Program-made: the position numbers and the translations under genes
In this document: piece by piece, positions 24,934 through 33,773 of the stretch
Layout of the letters: every line of letters begins with the position of its first letter
Numbering within the stretch: position 1 is the first letter of the stretch
Assembly (NCBI RefSeq): GCF_007829525.1
Contig: NZ_VLJP01000005.1
Span: 19,694 to 66,496, forward strand
DNA from: Mesorhizobium sp. J18
GTDB lineage: Bacteria; Pseudomonadota; Alphaproteobacteria; Rhizobiales; Rhizobiaceae
Length of the DNA stretch: 46,803 nucleotides
Direction: 5' to 3'
The notes under the pieces: generated by a model
What the model was told of the DNA's origin: nothing
The model's database searches: none
What the model saw: the letters and a program-made list of their open reading frames with translations, nothing else

Positions 24934-26253
24934 TCAACCGCCGGCCTTCCCTTCATTCTTCACTGCCCTCCCCGCGACGTAGACCTCCCGCACGGCGCGG
25001 TCGTCGCCGAGTGTCTGCAGGAGAAAGAGCTCTTCCGCAAGGGTCCCGACCCTTTCCATACGCAGGGCCATCCCCGGTGTCGCCTTCGCATCGAGCACGA
25101 CGATATCCGCATCCGTACCGGGCTCCAGCGTACCGACATGATCGACGAGCGACAATGCCTCGGCATTGCCGCGCGTGATCTGCCAGAAGGAAGCCAGCGG
25201 ATTGAGCTTCTCACCCTGCAACGCGACCACCTTGTATCCCTCGTCCATGGTACGCAGCATGGAATAGTTAGTGCCGCCGCCGACATCGGTCGCGCAAGCC
25301 ACGCGGAGCGGCTTCTCCCGCCTTTTATAGCGATGGTAGTCGAACAGGCCGGAGCCGAGGAAAAGATTGGAGGTGGGGCAGAAGACGGCTACGGACTGCG
25401 TTTCCGACATGGCATCCACCTCACGTTCCGACAGATGGATGCAATGCCCGAGCAGGCTCTTCGGGCCAAGCAGCCCGTATTTCTCGTAGATATTCGTGTA
25501 GTCGAGCGCAGACGGATAAAGCTCCTGCGCCACAGCGATCTCAGCAGCATTTTCAGACAGATGCGTCTGGATATGCAGATCGGGATGCTCTCGAGCGAGC
25601 GCGGACGCTACATCCATCTGCTCGGGTGACGAGGTAATCGCAAAACGCGGTGTAATGGCGTAATGCAGGCGGCCCTTGCCGTGCCAGGCGGCGATGAGCG
25701 CCTTGGTGTCGTCGTAGCTCGATTGCGGCGTGTCGAGGACTCCATCGGGCGCGTTGCGATCCATCATCACCTTGCCGGCGATGACGCGCATGTTTCGCTC
25801 CAATGCCTCCACGAAGAAAGCGTCGGCGCTTTCCTTGTGCACCGAACAATAGGCCGCGACCGTGGTGGTGCCGTGCCGCACAATCTCGTCGAGGAACAAT
25901 CGTGCGATACGACGGCCGTGCTGCGTGTCGTGGAACTTCGCCTCCTCCGGAAAGGTATAGGTGTTCAGCCAGTCGAGCAGTTCCGCGCCGTAGCTGGCGA
26001 TGACCTGCATCTGAGGCACATGCACATGCGCATCAATGAAGCCGGGCAGGATGAGGTTCGGCCTGTGATCGACGACGTCAACCCCTTCGCCGGCCTGGTG
26101 CGCAATATCGTCATATGCGCCGGCAGCAAGGATTCGCCCGCCTTCGAGCAGGATCGCACCGTCTTCCTCATATCGGTACGAGGCATGATCGTCAGGAGCC
26201 TTCGGTTCGCTGAGAAAGCTCAAGATGCGCCCGCGAAGGAAAAGCCTTCTCAT
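24934..26253 (-). CDS. guaD: Guanine deaminase
   Basis: Cytoplasmic zinc amidohydrolase, 439 residues, converting guanine to xanthine and ammonia. Metal and catalytic residues visible: His76 and His78 in GFIDAHVHVP, the histidine in HIQTHLSEN, the histidine in GHCIHLSE, and the aspartate in CATDVGGGTNYSM. The motif after the metal pair, VPQMQVIASYGAELLDWL, is characteristic of guanine deaminases rather than other cytosine/adenosine-type amidohydrolases. It overlaps the upstream puuD stop by four bases (ATGA), so the two are translationally coupled. Its product feeds the XdhABC enzyme encoded on the other side of lysR. Confidence 0.94.
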   Translation of the reverse strand: MRRLFLRGRILSFLSEPKAPDDHASYRYEEDGAILLEGGRILAAGAYDDIAHQAGEGVDVVDHRPNLILPGFIDAHVHVPQMQVIASYGAELLDWLNTYTFPEEAKFHDTQHGRRIARLFLDEIVRHGTTTVAAYCSVHKESADAFFVEALERNMRVIAGKVMMDRNAPDGVLDTPQSSYDDTKALIAAWHGKGRLHYAITPRFAITSSPEQMDVASALAREHPDLHIQTHLSENAAEIAVAQELYPSALDYTNIYEKYGLLGPKSLLGHCIHLSEREVDAMSETQSVAVFCPTSNLFLGSGLFDYHRYKRREKPLRVACATDVGGGTNYSMLRTMDEGYKVVALQGEKLNPLASFWQITRGNAEALSLVDHVGTLEPGTDADIVVLDAKATPGMALRMERVGTLAEELFLLQTLGDDRAVREVYVAGRAVKNEGKAGG

Positions 26254-27464
26254 TGCGTCTCCTCGAACCAGGTGACGAGCAATGCGCGCTCCTCAGGCGT
26301 GATGCCGGAAACATTCCCCGGCGGCATGGCATGGCTGCGGCCCGCCTGCAGGTAGATTTCACGCGCATGGGCGGCGATTGCCGAATCCGTATCCAGGACG
26401 ACGTCCTTGGGCGGCCAGCGGACGCCTTCATAGCCGGGCTCGGCCGCATGGCACATGGCGCAGCGTCCCATCACCGTATCGCGAACGGCCGGGAAATGTG
26501 CCGAGGCGATGAGGTTCTTTTCGGCAGCCGACAGCTTCTCCTCGTCGGTAAGCATTTTCGGGACCGAGGATAGCCACATGACGGTGATGAAAAGAACGGC
26601 CGCCGCGCCCCATGTCCAGTGCGGATTGCCTTTTCGCGCATGCACCGTGTTGAAATAGTGCCGGATCAGGACGCCGATGATGAAGATCAGCGATGCGATT
26701 ATCCAGTTGAACTCCGTGGCGAAGGCCAGCGGGTAGTGGTTCGAAAGCATCAGGAAGACGACGGGTAGCGTCAGGTAGTTGTTGTGCAGCGAGCGCTGCT
26801 TGGCGATCCGGCCATATTTCGGATCCGGCTTGCGGCCGGCGATGAGGTCGGCCACCACGACCTTCTGGTTGGGGATGATGATCAGGAAGACATTCGCCGT
26901 CATGATCGTCGCCGTGAAGGCGCCGAGATGCAGGAAGGCCGCACGGCCGGTGAAAAGCTGCGTGTAGCCCCAACTCATGAAGACAAGAACGGCGTAGAGG
27001 ACCAGCATCAGGCCGGTATCGCTCTTGCCGAGCGGCGACTTGCACAGAAGGTCATAGACGATCCAGCCGAGGCCGATCGAAGCGAGCGAGATGAGGATGG
27101 CGACCGGCACCGAAACGTCGAGCACATTGCGGTCGATGAGATAGAGTTCGGCGCCGCCATAATAGACGATGCAGAGCAGCGCGAAGCCTGAAAGCCAGGT
27201 AGAATAGGACTCCCATTTGAACCAGGTGAGGTGTTCCGGCATCGCAGCCGGCGCAACCAGATATTTCTGCACATGATAGAAGCCGCCGCCATGCACCTGC
27301 CATTCCTCGCCATAGGCACCCTCGGGCAGACCGGGCCGCTGGCGCAAGCCGAGATCGAGCGCGATGAAATAGAAGGATGAGCCGATCCAGGCGATGGCGG
27401 TGACCACATGCAGCCAGCGCACGCCGAAGCTCAGCCAATCCCAGGCAATCGCGAACTCGTTCAT
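26250..27464 (-). CDS. puuD: Urate oxidase PuuD (membrane protein with C-terminal cytochrome c domain)
   Basis: A 404-residue integral membrane enzyme that oxidises urate to 5-hydroxyisourate and passes electrons to a cytochrome, replacing the soluble cofactor-free uricase. Residues 1-300 hold about eight hydrophobic segments, including WLHVVTAIAWIGSSFYFIALD near the N-terminus and HGGGFYHVQKY after it. A periplasmic cytochrome c domain follows, with one heme motif CAMCH (335-339) and an axial methionine candidate in SHAMPPGNVSG. A GAGGGA ribosome site precedes ATG 27464. It is divergent from lysR across 143 bp holding a LysR-type box, and overlaps guaD by 4 bp. Confidence 0.94.
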   Translation of the reverse strand: MNEFAIAWDWLSFGVRWLHVVTAIAWIGSSFYFIALDLGLRQRPGLPEGAYGEEWQVHGGGFYHVQKYLVAPAAMPEHLTWFKWESYSTWLSGFALLCIVYYGGAELYLIDRNVLDVSVPVAILISLASIGLGWIVYDLLCKSPLGKSDTGLMLVLYAVLVFMSWGYTQLFTGRAAFLHLGAFTATIMTANVFLIIIPNQKVVVADLIAGRKPDPKYGRIAKQRSLHNNYLTLPVVFLMLSNHYPLAFATEFNWIIASLIFIIGVLIRHYFNTVHARKGNPHWTWGAAAVLFITVMWLSSVPKMLTDEEKLSAAEKNLIASAHFPAVRDTVMGRCAMCHAAEPGYEGVRWPPKDVVLDTDSAIAAHAREIYLQAGRSHAMPPGNVSGITPEERALLVTWFEETQ

Positions 27465-27527
27465 TTTCTTGGTCCCTCGCCTTGCGACGATGCGACTTTA
27501 CGGCCTCGCATTCAAACGGAAAGGGGA

Positions 27528-27542
27528 GTCATGCACGATGAC
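27528..27542. promoter_or_regulatory. LysR-type regulator binding box (T-N11-A)
   Basis: GTCATGCACGATGAC is a perfect interrupted dyad (GTCAT, five bases, ATGAC) with T-N11-A spacing, the classical LysR-type recognition form. It lies in the puuD/lysR divergent promoter region, 66 bases before the lysR start and 64 before puuD. A longer inverted repeat AAACGGA (27514-27520) / TCCGTTT (27569-27575) brackets it. Confidence 0.6.
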
Positions 27543-27592
27543 TTTCAAAAAAATCTGGAAAATAATGGTCCGTTTAGGAGGGGAACCGAAAA

Positions 27593-27607
27593 ATGACGTG
27601 GTTCTGA
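27593..27607 (+). CDS. Five-codon leader ORF (MTWF-stop) directly before lysR
   Basis: ATG ACG TGG TTC TGA, immediately followed by the ATG of lysR in the same frame. The strong AGGAGG site at 27576-27581 is eleven bases before this ATG but 26 bases before the lysR ATG, which has no site of its own. So ribosomes would load on the leader and restart at lysR, or read through the TGA. The peptide itself is unlikely to have a function. It could also reflect a nonsense change in an originally longer N-terminus. Confidence 0.4.
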   Translation: MTWF

Positions 27608-28528
27608 ATGGCCTATCTCGACAATATCGCGGTGTTCGTGCGGGTGGTTGAACTCGGCAACCTGTCTGCTGCCGGTCGCGACATGCGCATTTCGCCCGCC
27701 GTGGCGTCCAATCGTATCAAGGAACTGGAAAGGCATCTGGGCGTGCGGCTTCTTAACCGCACCACGCGCCAGCTCACACCGACCGAGCAGGGCAGCGTGT
27801 TCTACAAGGGCGCCAAGCAGGTTCTGGAGGCTGTCAGCGAGGCAGAGGCCGCCGTCGCGGCCCTTTCCGGCAAACCGCGCGGCACCATCCGGGTCACCGC
27901 GCCGCTCGGGCTCGGACGCCGCCTCATCGCAAGCGGCATACCCGAATTCCACGACAAATATCCGGAGATCGAGGTGCGTCTCAGGCTGTCCGACCATGAG
28001 GTCGACATGATGAAGGAGGGAATCGACGTCGCCTTCAAGCTCGGCCTGCTGGAGGATTCCAGCCTGCGCATGCGCGGCATCATGGATTGCGAACGCGTGC
28101 TGGCCGCCTCGCCGAAATACCTCGAAAAGCGCGGCGAGCCGACAAAGCCTCGTCAGCTCATCGATGACCGTCACGACTGCCTGATGCTGCGATTTCCGGG
28201 CGTGCGGGAGCACTACTGGACGCTTCTAACGGAAAACGGACCGAAAAAATTCGAGGTTAGCGGCCCGTTCGATTCCGATGATGGCGACGTGATCACCGGC
28301 TGGGCGCTCGCTGGACGCGGCATCATCAACAAGCCGCGTTTCGAGATAGAACCTTTCATCCGGGACCGCCGACTGAAAGTCATCCTGGCCGACAATCCGC
28401 CTGTACCGGTGAAGTTGGCTGCCGTTTACCCGCACAAGAAGTTCCAGGACCCGAAGGTGCGCCTGCTCCTGGATTTCATGGCCGAACGCTGTCAGCGTAT
28501 GATTGGCGACATTCTTGCAGGACGGTAA
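27608..28528 (+). CDS. LysR-family transcriptional regulator
   Basis: A 306-residue LysR-type regulator. The N-terminal winged helix-turn-helix spans about 5-60 (VFVRVVELGNLSAAGRDMRISPAVASNRIKELE), followed by a linker helix and a periplasmic-binding-like effector domain (RVTAPLGLGRRLIASGIPEF onward). It lies between divergent puuD-guaD and the convergent uraH-xdhABC operon, and a T-N11-A box sits in the shared puuD/lysR promoter region. It is the natural candidate regulator of urate or purine use (inference). Translation appears to depend on a leader ORF directly upstream. It ends 20 bp from the xdhC stop, convergent. Confidence 0.92.
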   Translation: MAYLDNIAVFVRVVELGNLSAAGRDMRISPAVASNRIKELERHLGVRLLNRTTRQLTPTEQGSVFYKGAKQVLEAVSEAEAAVAALSGKPRGTIRVTAPLGLGRRLIASGIPEFHDKYPEIEVRLRLSDHEVDMMKEGIDVAFKLGLLEDSSLRMRGIMDCERVLAASPKYLEKRGEPTKPRQLIDDRHDCLMLRFPGVREHYWTLLTENGPKKFEVSGPFDSDDGDVITGWALAGRGIINKPRFEIEPFIRDRRLKVILADNPPVPVKLAAVYPHKKFQDPKVRLLLDFMAERCQRMIGDILAGR

Positions 28529-28548
28529 TCACAACAGCTCCGACGAGC

Positions 28549-29355
28549 TTATCTTCCAGCCAGCGCAACCATCACCTCCGCTGCCGCCAAGGCCGCAATG
28601 ACTTCGGGGCGCTTGTCGCGAACCGCCTTGCCGCCGATCGGTGTCACCAGGCGAGCAAGGCGTCTCTCGTCGCCGCCATTCTTCAGATACCAGCTTCGGA
28701 AACTCGCCTTCTTCGTCTTCGAGCCGATCATGCCAACATAAGCAGCGTCCTCGCGCGCCAGCGCCTCCGAGACGATCAGAAAATCCAGCGCATGATCATG
28801 AGTCAGCACCAGGAAGGCGGAATGCAGCGGGGCAATCCGCACCTGTTCCTCGGGGACCGGAGTCAGCTTCCGTTCGACCTCCGGAGGCAGCCTTTCGAGC
28901 GCTTCGGCACGGGTCTCCACGACAATGGCCCGCACCGGCAGCAATGAAAGCGCGGCGGCAAGCGCGTGGCCGACATGCCCACCGCCGAACAGGTAGACAT
29001 GCGGGCGCGCCGCATCCTCGGCATCCACCCGGCGCAGAAGTTCTGCCCGCCGGGCATCATCAATGATCGAGATATCAAGACTGACCCTGCCACCGCAGCA
29101 TTGGCCGATTTCCGGTCCCAGCGGAATGTCGAGCGTGCCGGAAGCGGCATTCGCAATGATCAGCTCGCGCGCCTTGGCAATAGCGAGAAATTCGAGCTGT
29201 CCGCCGCCGATGGTGCCCAACGATGACGAGGATCCCACCACCATCCACGAGCCTTTCTCGCGCGGGGTCGATCCTTGAGCTTCTCGGACTTCGACCAGTG
29301 CAAGGCGAGGCTCTGTATCGAGAAAGGCCGAAAGGCGATTGGATGCCGAGTTCAT
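28549..29355 (-). CDS. xdhC: Xanthine dehydrogenase accessory protein XdhC
   Basis: A 268-residue molybdenum cofactor-binding chaperone that delivers sulfurated cofactor to XdhB. The N-terminal XdhC/CoxI region has VREAQGSTPREKGSWMVV and GTIGGGQLEFLA. A Rossmann-like domain starts VYLFGGGHVGHALAAAL (about 125-141), and the C-terminal motif YVGMIGSKTKKASFRSWYLKNG is family-specific. Its start overlaps the xdhB stop by four bases. It is the last gene of the uraH-xdhA-xdhB-xdhC operon on the minus strand and convergent with lysR. Confidence 0.94.
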   Translation of the reverse strand: MNSASNRLSAFLDTEPRLALVEVREAQGSTPREKGSWMVVGSSSSLGTIGGGQLEFLAIAKARELIIANAASGTLDIPLGPEIGQCCGGRVSLDISIIDDARRAELLRRVDAEDAARPHVYLFGGGHVGHALAAALSLLPVRAIVVETRAEALERLPPEVERKLTPVPEEQVRIAPLHSAFLVLTHDHALDFLIVSEALAREDAAYVGMIGSKTKKASFRSWYLKNGGDERRLARLVTPIGGKAVRDKRPEVIAALAAAEVMVALAGR

Positions 29356-31703
29356 TTCTGTCTGCCGGCTTCAGTCCTCAGCCGTTCGATCGTCATGAGC
29401 ACGCGTTCGGGGGTGGCGGGTGCATCCAGCCGCGGGCAGAGCCGGTGATCCGCGACACTCGCCACCGCATCGGAAAGGGCGTGCAGGACCGACATGGCAA
29501 GCATGAAAGGCGGCTCGCCGACCGCCTTGGAGCGATGGACCGTCTTTTCGGCGTTCTCCGCCCATTCGGCCAGCGTGACGTTGAAGACCTTAGGGCGGTC
29601 GGAGGCGAGCGGGATCTTGTAAGTGGAGGGGGCGTGGGTCCGAAGCCGCCCCTTCTCGTCCCACCGCAGTTCTTCCGTCGTCAGCCAGCCCATTCCCTGC
29701 ACGAACCCGCCCTCGATCTGGCCGATATCGATCGCCCGGTTAAGGGAGCGGCCTGTTTCGTGAAGGATATCGGTGCGCTCCACCATATATTCGCCAGTCA
29801 GCGTATCGACCGACACTTCGGAACAGGCAGCCCCGTAAGCGAAATAATAGAAGGGATGGCCCCTGCCCTTGTCGCGGTCCCAATGGATCTTCGGCGTCTT
29901 GTAGAAGCCGGCGGCCGATAGCTGGACGCGCGCCATATAGGCCTTGCGGACGAGATCAGCGAAAGCGACCTCATGATTGCCGATGCGCACGCGATTGGGC
30001 AGGAATTTGATCTGCTCCTTTCCGATGCCATACGTCTCGGCGGCGAAGGCTATGAGCCTTTCCTTGATCTGGCGCGCAGCATTCTGCGCCGCCATACCGT
30101 TGAGGTCGGAGCCGGACGAGGCAGCGGTAGCGGAAGTGTTGGGCACCTTGCCGGTCGTGGTGGCGGTGATCTTCACCTGATCGATGTCGATCTGGAATTC
30201 CTCAGCGACGATCTGGGCGACCTTCACATAGAGTCCCTGCCCCATCTCCGTGCCGCCATGGTTCAGATGCACCGAGCCATCCGTATAAACATGGACCAGC
30301 GCGCCTGCCTGGTTGAAATGGGTGGCGGTAAAGGAGATACCGAACTTGACCGGCGTCAGCGCGATACCATGCTTGATCACATCGCTGTTGGCATTGAAAG
30401 CGGCGATCTCGCGCCGACGACGAGCATAGGCGGCACGCTCCTCCAGTTCCGACACGATCCTGTGGACGATATTGTCCTCGACCGTCTGGTGATAGGGCGT
30501 CACGTTACGCTCGCGCTCGCCATAGAAATTGCACTTTCGGATTTCCAGCGGGTCCTTGCCGCAGGCGAAAGCCACCTCGTCGATGATGCGCTCAGCGCCC
30601 AGCATCCCCTGCGGCCCGCCGAAGCCGCGGAAGGCGGTGTTCGATACCGTGTTCGTATAAAGCGGCGCGGAAACCGCCTTCACCGCCGGATAAAAATAAG
30701 CGTTGTCACAATGAAACAGCGCCCGATCCGTCACGGCGCCGGAAAGATCGGCCGAAAAGCCGCAACGGGCGCCGTAGGTGAAGTCGACGCCGAGGATGTT
30801 GCCGTCGTCGTCAAACCCGACTTCGTAGTCGATCACAAAATCATGGCGTTTGCCCGTAGCAGTCATGTCGTCGTCGCGGTCGGGGCGGATTTTTACGGCA
30901 CGACGCAGACGCTTGGCAGCGATGGCGGCAATGGCGGCAAACTGGTTGGCCTGCGTCTCCTTGCCGCCAAAGCCGCCGCCCATACGCCGCACTTCCACGG
31001 TTACCGCATGGGAGGGTACGCCGAGCGCATGCGCCACCATGTGCTGCACCTCGCTCGGATGCTGCGTGGAGGAATGCACGGTGACATCCATATCCTCGCC
31101 GGGAATGGCAAGCGCGATCTGCCCTTCCAGATAGAAGTGATCCTGCCCGCCACAACGCATTCGGCCTTTCACGCGCCTTGGAGCGGCTGCGATGGCCTTG
31201 GCCGCCTCGCCGCGCGCAAGGGTGAGCGGCGCGGTAACGAGCTTGTCCTTGGCTGGATCGAGGTCGCCTATATCGATCACTGCGGGCAGTTCGTCATATT
31301 CGACCTTGGCAAGCACGCAGGCGCGTCTTGCCTGGTCGCGGGTACCGGCGATCACCGCGAAGATCGGCTGGCCGAAGAATTGCACCACCCCGTCCGCCAG
31401 CACCGGCTCGTCCTGCTTGCCCGTTGGGCTGATGTCATTGACGCCAGGGACATCCTTCGCAGTCAGCACATCGACCACGCCCGGTGCTGACCGGACAGCG
31501 GAAAGATCCATCGATCGGATGGTGCCATGCGCAACGGTGGAAAGGCCGAGATAGGCATGCAGCGTGCCTGCCGGCTCGGCCATGTCATCGATATAGACGG
31601 CCTCGCCGGTCACATGTTTGTGGGCCGAATCATGCCGCTGGTCGGTCGCCACACCGCCGGCAATCCTTTGCGCGGTCAAATCCTGTGCGGCATGCTTGTT
31701 CAT
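29352..31703 (-). CDS. xdhB: Xanthine dehydrogenase molybdopterin-binding subunit
   Basis: Large catalytic subunit, 783 residues, oxidising hypoxanthine and xanthine to urate at a molybdenum centre. Seen in order: the early motif TGEAVYIDDM (32-41); GGGFGGKET with Glu249, equivalent to bovine Glu802; RALFHCDN with Arg327, equivalent to bovine Arg880; NTAFRGFGGPQGM; SGSDLNGMAAQNAA; and VGEPPFML with the catalytic Glu730. The Glu/Arg pair supports xanthine rather than aldehyde as substrate. It overlaps xdhA by four bases upstream and xdhC by four bases downstream, the usual order for this enzyme. Confidence 0.95.
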   Translation of the reverse strand: MNKHAAQDLTAQRIAGGVATDQRHDSAHKHVTGEAVYIDDMAEPAGTLHAYLGLSTVAHGTIRSMDLSAVRSAPGVVDVLTAKDVPGVNDISPTGKQDEPVLADGVVQFFGQPIFAVIAGTRDQARRACVLAKVEYDELPAVIDIGDLDPAKDKLVTAPLTLARGEAAKAIAAAPRRVKGRMRCGGQDHFYLEGQIALAIPGEDMDVTVHSSTQHPSEVQHMVAHALGVPSHAVTVEVRRMGGGFGGKETQANQFAAIAAIAAKRLRRAVKIRPDRDDDMTATGKRHDFVIDYEVGFDDDGNILGVDFTYGARCGFSADLSGAVTDRALFHCDNAYFYPAVKAVSAPLYTNTVSNTAFRGFGGPQGMLGAERIIDEVAFACGKDPLEIRKCNFYGERERNVTPYHQTVEDNIVHRIVSELEERAAYARRRREIAAFNANSDVIKHGIALTPVKFGISFTATHFNQAGALVHVYTDGSVHLNHGGTEMGQGLYVKVAQIVAEEFQIDIDQVKITATTTGKVPNTSATAASSGSDLNGMAAQNAARQIKERLIAFAAETYGIGKEQIKFLPNRVRIGNHEVAFADLVRKAYMARVQLSAAGFYKTPKIHWDRDKGRGHPFYYFAYGAACSEVSVDTLTGEYMVERTDILHETGRSLNRAIDIGQIEGGFVQGMGWLTTEELRWDEKGRLRTHAPSTYKIPLASDRPKVFNVTLAEWAENAEKTVHRSKAVGEPPFMLAMSVLHALSDAVASVADHRLCPRLDAPATPERVLMTIERLRTEAGRQK

Positions 31704-33178
31704 GCCATCACCTCATACCGCTTCACCTGCAATGGCCGGCCGGAATCGGCGCTTTCGAGGAAGAAGCGTTTCAGAAGGTTCCTGGCCACCAGCATACGAT
31801 ATTCCGCAGAGGCCCGCATATCGGTGATCGGTTTGAAGTCGGAAGGATAGGCACCCACAGCCTTCTCGACAGTTTCCATTGTCCAAGGCTGACCGACAAG
31901 TACCGCCTCTACCGCCCGCGCCCGCTTCGGTGTCACCGCCATACCGCCATAGGCGATGCGGGCTGATGTCACGGTGCCATCGGAGTCGATGGAGATATTG
32001 AAAGCTCCAAGCACGGCCGTGATATCCTCGTCGCGCCGCTTTGTGACCTTCCAGACGGCAAAGCGCGCACGCTGCTTCGGCAGTGGAATATGCACTGCCT
32101 CCACGAACTCGCCGGGGCGGCGGTCCTGCTTTCCATAGTCGATGAAGAAATCTTCCAACTCGACAGTGCGCCGGCTGTCTCCCTTGCGCAGTGTGAGCCT
32201 TGCTCCGAGTGCGATCAGCGGCGGCGGCATATCCCCGATGGGCGAGCCGTTGGCAATGTTGCCCCCGATCGTGCCCATATTGCGGATCTGTTCGCCGCCG
32301 ATGCGGTCGAGCAGGGGCCCCAGCGAGGAAATGCGCGACGAAAGTACCTCAAATGCATCGGTGTAGCTGACGCCGGAGCCGATGGTTATTGCATCATCCT
32401 CCACCGAAATGCGCCGCAACTCATCGATGCCGCCGACAAAGACGACCGGCGCGATCCGACGCATGAACTTCGTCACCCAAAGCCCGACATCCGTCGAACC
32501 GGCAACGATGGTTGCAGTCGGTTCGGCTTCGAGGATGCGCGCCAGATCATCGGCGTCGGCGGGGATCAGCAGTTGCTCGTCGCCTGATCCGATCTTCACA
32601 CGCTTTCCATCTTTCATCTCTTTCAGCGTTGCAAGAACGCTTGCGCGCTCGGTTTTCAGCGGGTCCCTCGTCGCATCGCCATAGGATGAAACAGCACAGG
32701 CGGCTTTCACGATCGCCTCATAGCCCGTGCAGCGGCAGAGATTGCCCTGCAAAGCCTTTTCGATCGCATAATTGGAGGGCGACGGATTGCGCATCCACAG
32801 TGCATAGAGCGACATGACGAAGCCAGGCGTGCAGAAGCCGCATTGCGATCCGTGGAAGTCGACCATTGCCTGCTGCACCGGGTGCAGCGTCCCGTCAGGC
32901 CGCTTCAGATGCTCGATCGTAACAACATGACAACCATCGAGCGACCCGAGAAAGCGTATGCAAGCATTCACGCCCTCATAGACGAGGTCGCCATTCGCCA
33001 GCCGTCCGACAAGCACCGTGCAGGCTCCGCAATCGCCTTCGGCGCATCCTTCCTTCGTACCGCGCATGGAGCGACGCAGCCGCAGGAAGTCGAGCAGTGT
33101 CTCATCGGGCCTGACGTCAGCCAGCGCGACGGCCTCTCCGTTGAGGAGAAAGCGGATTTCAGAGCGGGTAGTGCTCAT
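31700..33178 (-). CDS. xdhA: Xanthine dehydrogenase small subunit (2Fe-2S and FAD)
   Basis: A 492-residue electron-transfer subunit. The N-terminal plant-ferredoxin-type cluster uses Cys45, Cys50, Cys53 (GCAEGDCGAC) and Cys73. The second 2Fe-2S cluster uses Cys113, Cys116 (CGFC), Cys148 and Cys150 (NLCRC). From about 200 onward there is an FAD-binding domain with TIVAGSTDVGLWVTK and GTIGGNIANGSPIGDMPP. The start is ATG 33178 with CGGAG ten bases upstream; a longer start at 33199 adds seven unlikely residues. It is separated from uraH by 60 bp on the same strand and passes electrons to NAD(+) in the family scheme. Confidence 0.94.
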   Translation of the reverse strand: MSTTRSEIRFLLNGEAVALADVRPDETLLDFLRLRRSMRGTKEGCAEGDCGACTVLVGRLANGDLVYEGVNACIRFLGSLDGCHVVTIEHLKRPDGTLHPVQQAMVDFHGSQCGFCTPGFVMSLYALWMRNPSPSNYAIEKALQGNLCRCTGYEAIVKAACAVSSYGDATRDPLKTERASVLATLKEMKDGKRVKIGSGDEQLLIPADADDLARILEAEPTATIVAGSTDVGLWVTKFMRRIAPVVFVGGIDELRRISVEDDAITIGSGVSYTDAFEVLSSRISSLGPLLDRIGGEQIRNMGTIGGNIANGSPIGDMPPPLIALGARLTLRKGDSRRTVELEDFFIDYGKQDRRPGEFVEAVHIPLPKQRARFAVWKVTKRRDEDITAVLGAFNISIDSDGTVTSARIAYGGMAVTPKRARAVEAVLVGQPWTMETVEKAVGAYPSDFKPITDMRASAEYRMLVARNLLKRFFLESADSGRPLQVKRYEVMA

Positions 33179-33238
33179 TGGGGTGCCGCTCCGAAACACG
33201 TGTCAGGCTTACTGCAAAGCGTACAGGCTACCGACATC

Positions 33239-33604
33239 TCAACTTCCCCTGTAGGTCGAATAGCCATAGGGCGAGAGCAGCAGCGGCACATGATAATGTG
33301 CGTTTTCGGCCACGCCGAAGCGAATGGGGATTTGATCAAGGAAAGGCGGGTCCGGCAGCACAGCACCATTCGCCCGAAGATAGTCGCCGGCGAAGAAGAC
33401 CAGTTCATACCGACCTGCCTCGAAGGCGGGACCTTCAAGCAGCGGAGCACCGCAGCGTCCGTCCGCATTGGTGACCACCTCTTTCAGCTTGCGGTGCAAA
33501 TTGCCGCTAATGCGGTAGAGCGCGATCCTGAGGCCCGCCGCCGGGCGGCCGGAAGCAGTATCCAGCACATGGGTGGTCAGGCGTCCGCCTTGTTCATGCG
33601 GCAT
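33239..33604 (-). CDS. uraH: 5-Hydroxyisourate hydrolase (transthyretin-like)
   Basis: A 121-residue transthyretin-related enzyme that hydrolyses 5-hydroxyisourate to OHCU. Family residues are His12 ([14 protein letters not shown]), Arg50 (NADGRCG), His105 ([17 protein letters not shown]) and the defining C-terminal tetrapeptide YRGS (118-121). No signal peptide is present, so it is cytoplasmic. GGGAGA lies a few bases before ATG 33604. It is first in the uraH-xdhABC operon and divergent from puuE/uraD across 349 bp that carry palindromic elements. Confidence 0.94.
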   Translation of the reverse strand: MPHEQGGRLTTHVLDTASGRPAAGLRIALYRISGNLHRKLKEVVTNADGRCGAPLLEGPAFEAGRYELVFFAGDYLRANGAVLPDPPFLDQIPIRFGVAENAHYHVPLLLSPYGYSTYRGS

Positions 33605-33717
33605 GAAATCTCCCTTATCGTTCTTGTCCGACGCCAGCTATTCGATTGTGCTGCAATTTCAGGCACTGCATAAGGGGCCGGCATCTGAAACGGCACGAAA
33701 AGAGTTTCAAATTTTTT

Positions 33718-33735
33718 CAGGGGAATGATCCCCTG
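33718..33735. promoter_or_regulatory. Perfect palindrome in the uraH/puuE divergent promoter region
   Basis: CAGGGGA-ATGA-TCCCCTG is a 7-4-7 perfect inverted repeat, 114 bases from the uraH start. It is not followed by a T-run in either orientation, so a terminator is unlikely and an operator is possible. A second dyad, TGAAAC (33685) with GTTTCA twelve bases later, lies just upstream. Confidence 0.4.
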
Positions 33736-33773
33736 TCGTTCGATTATCGTCGGGAAGAGAATAGCAGAATGTC

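Noticed and set aside
29973-31490. Long plus-strand open frame of 505 codons
   Set aside because: Antisense to xdhB, which has full catalytic motifs; no recognisable protein in this frame.
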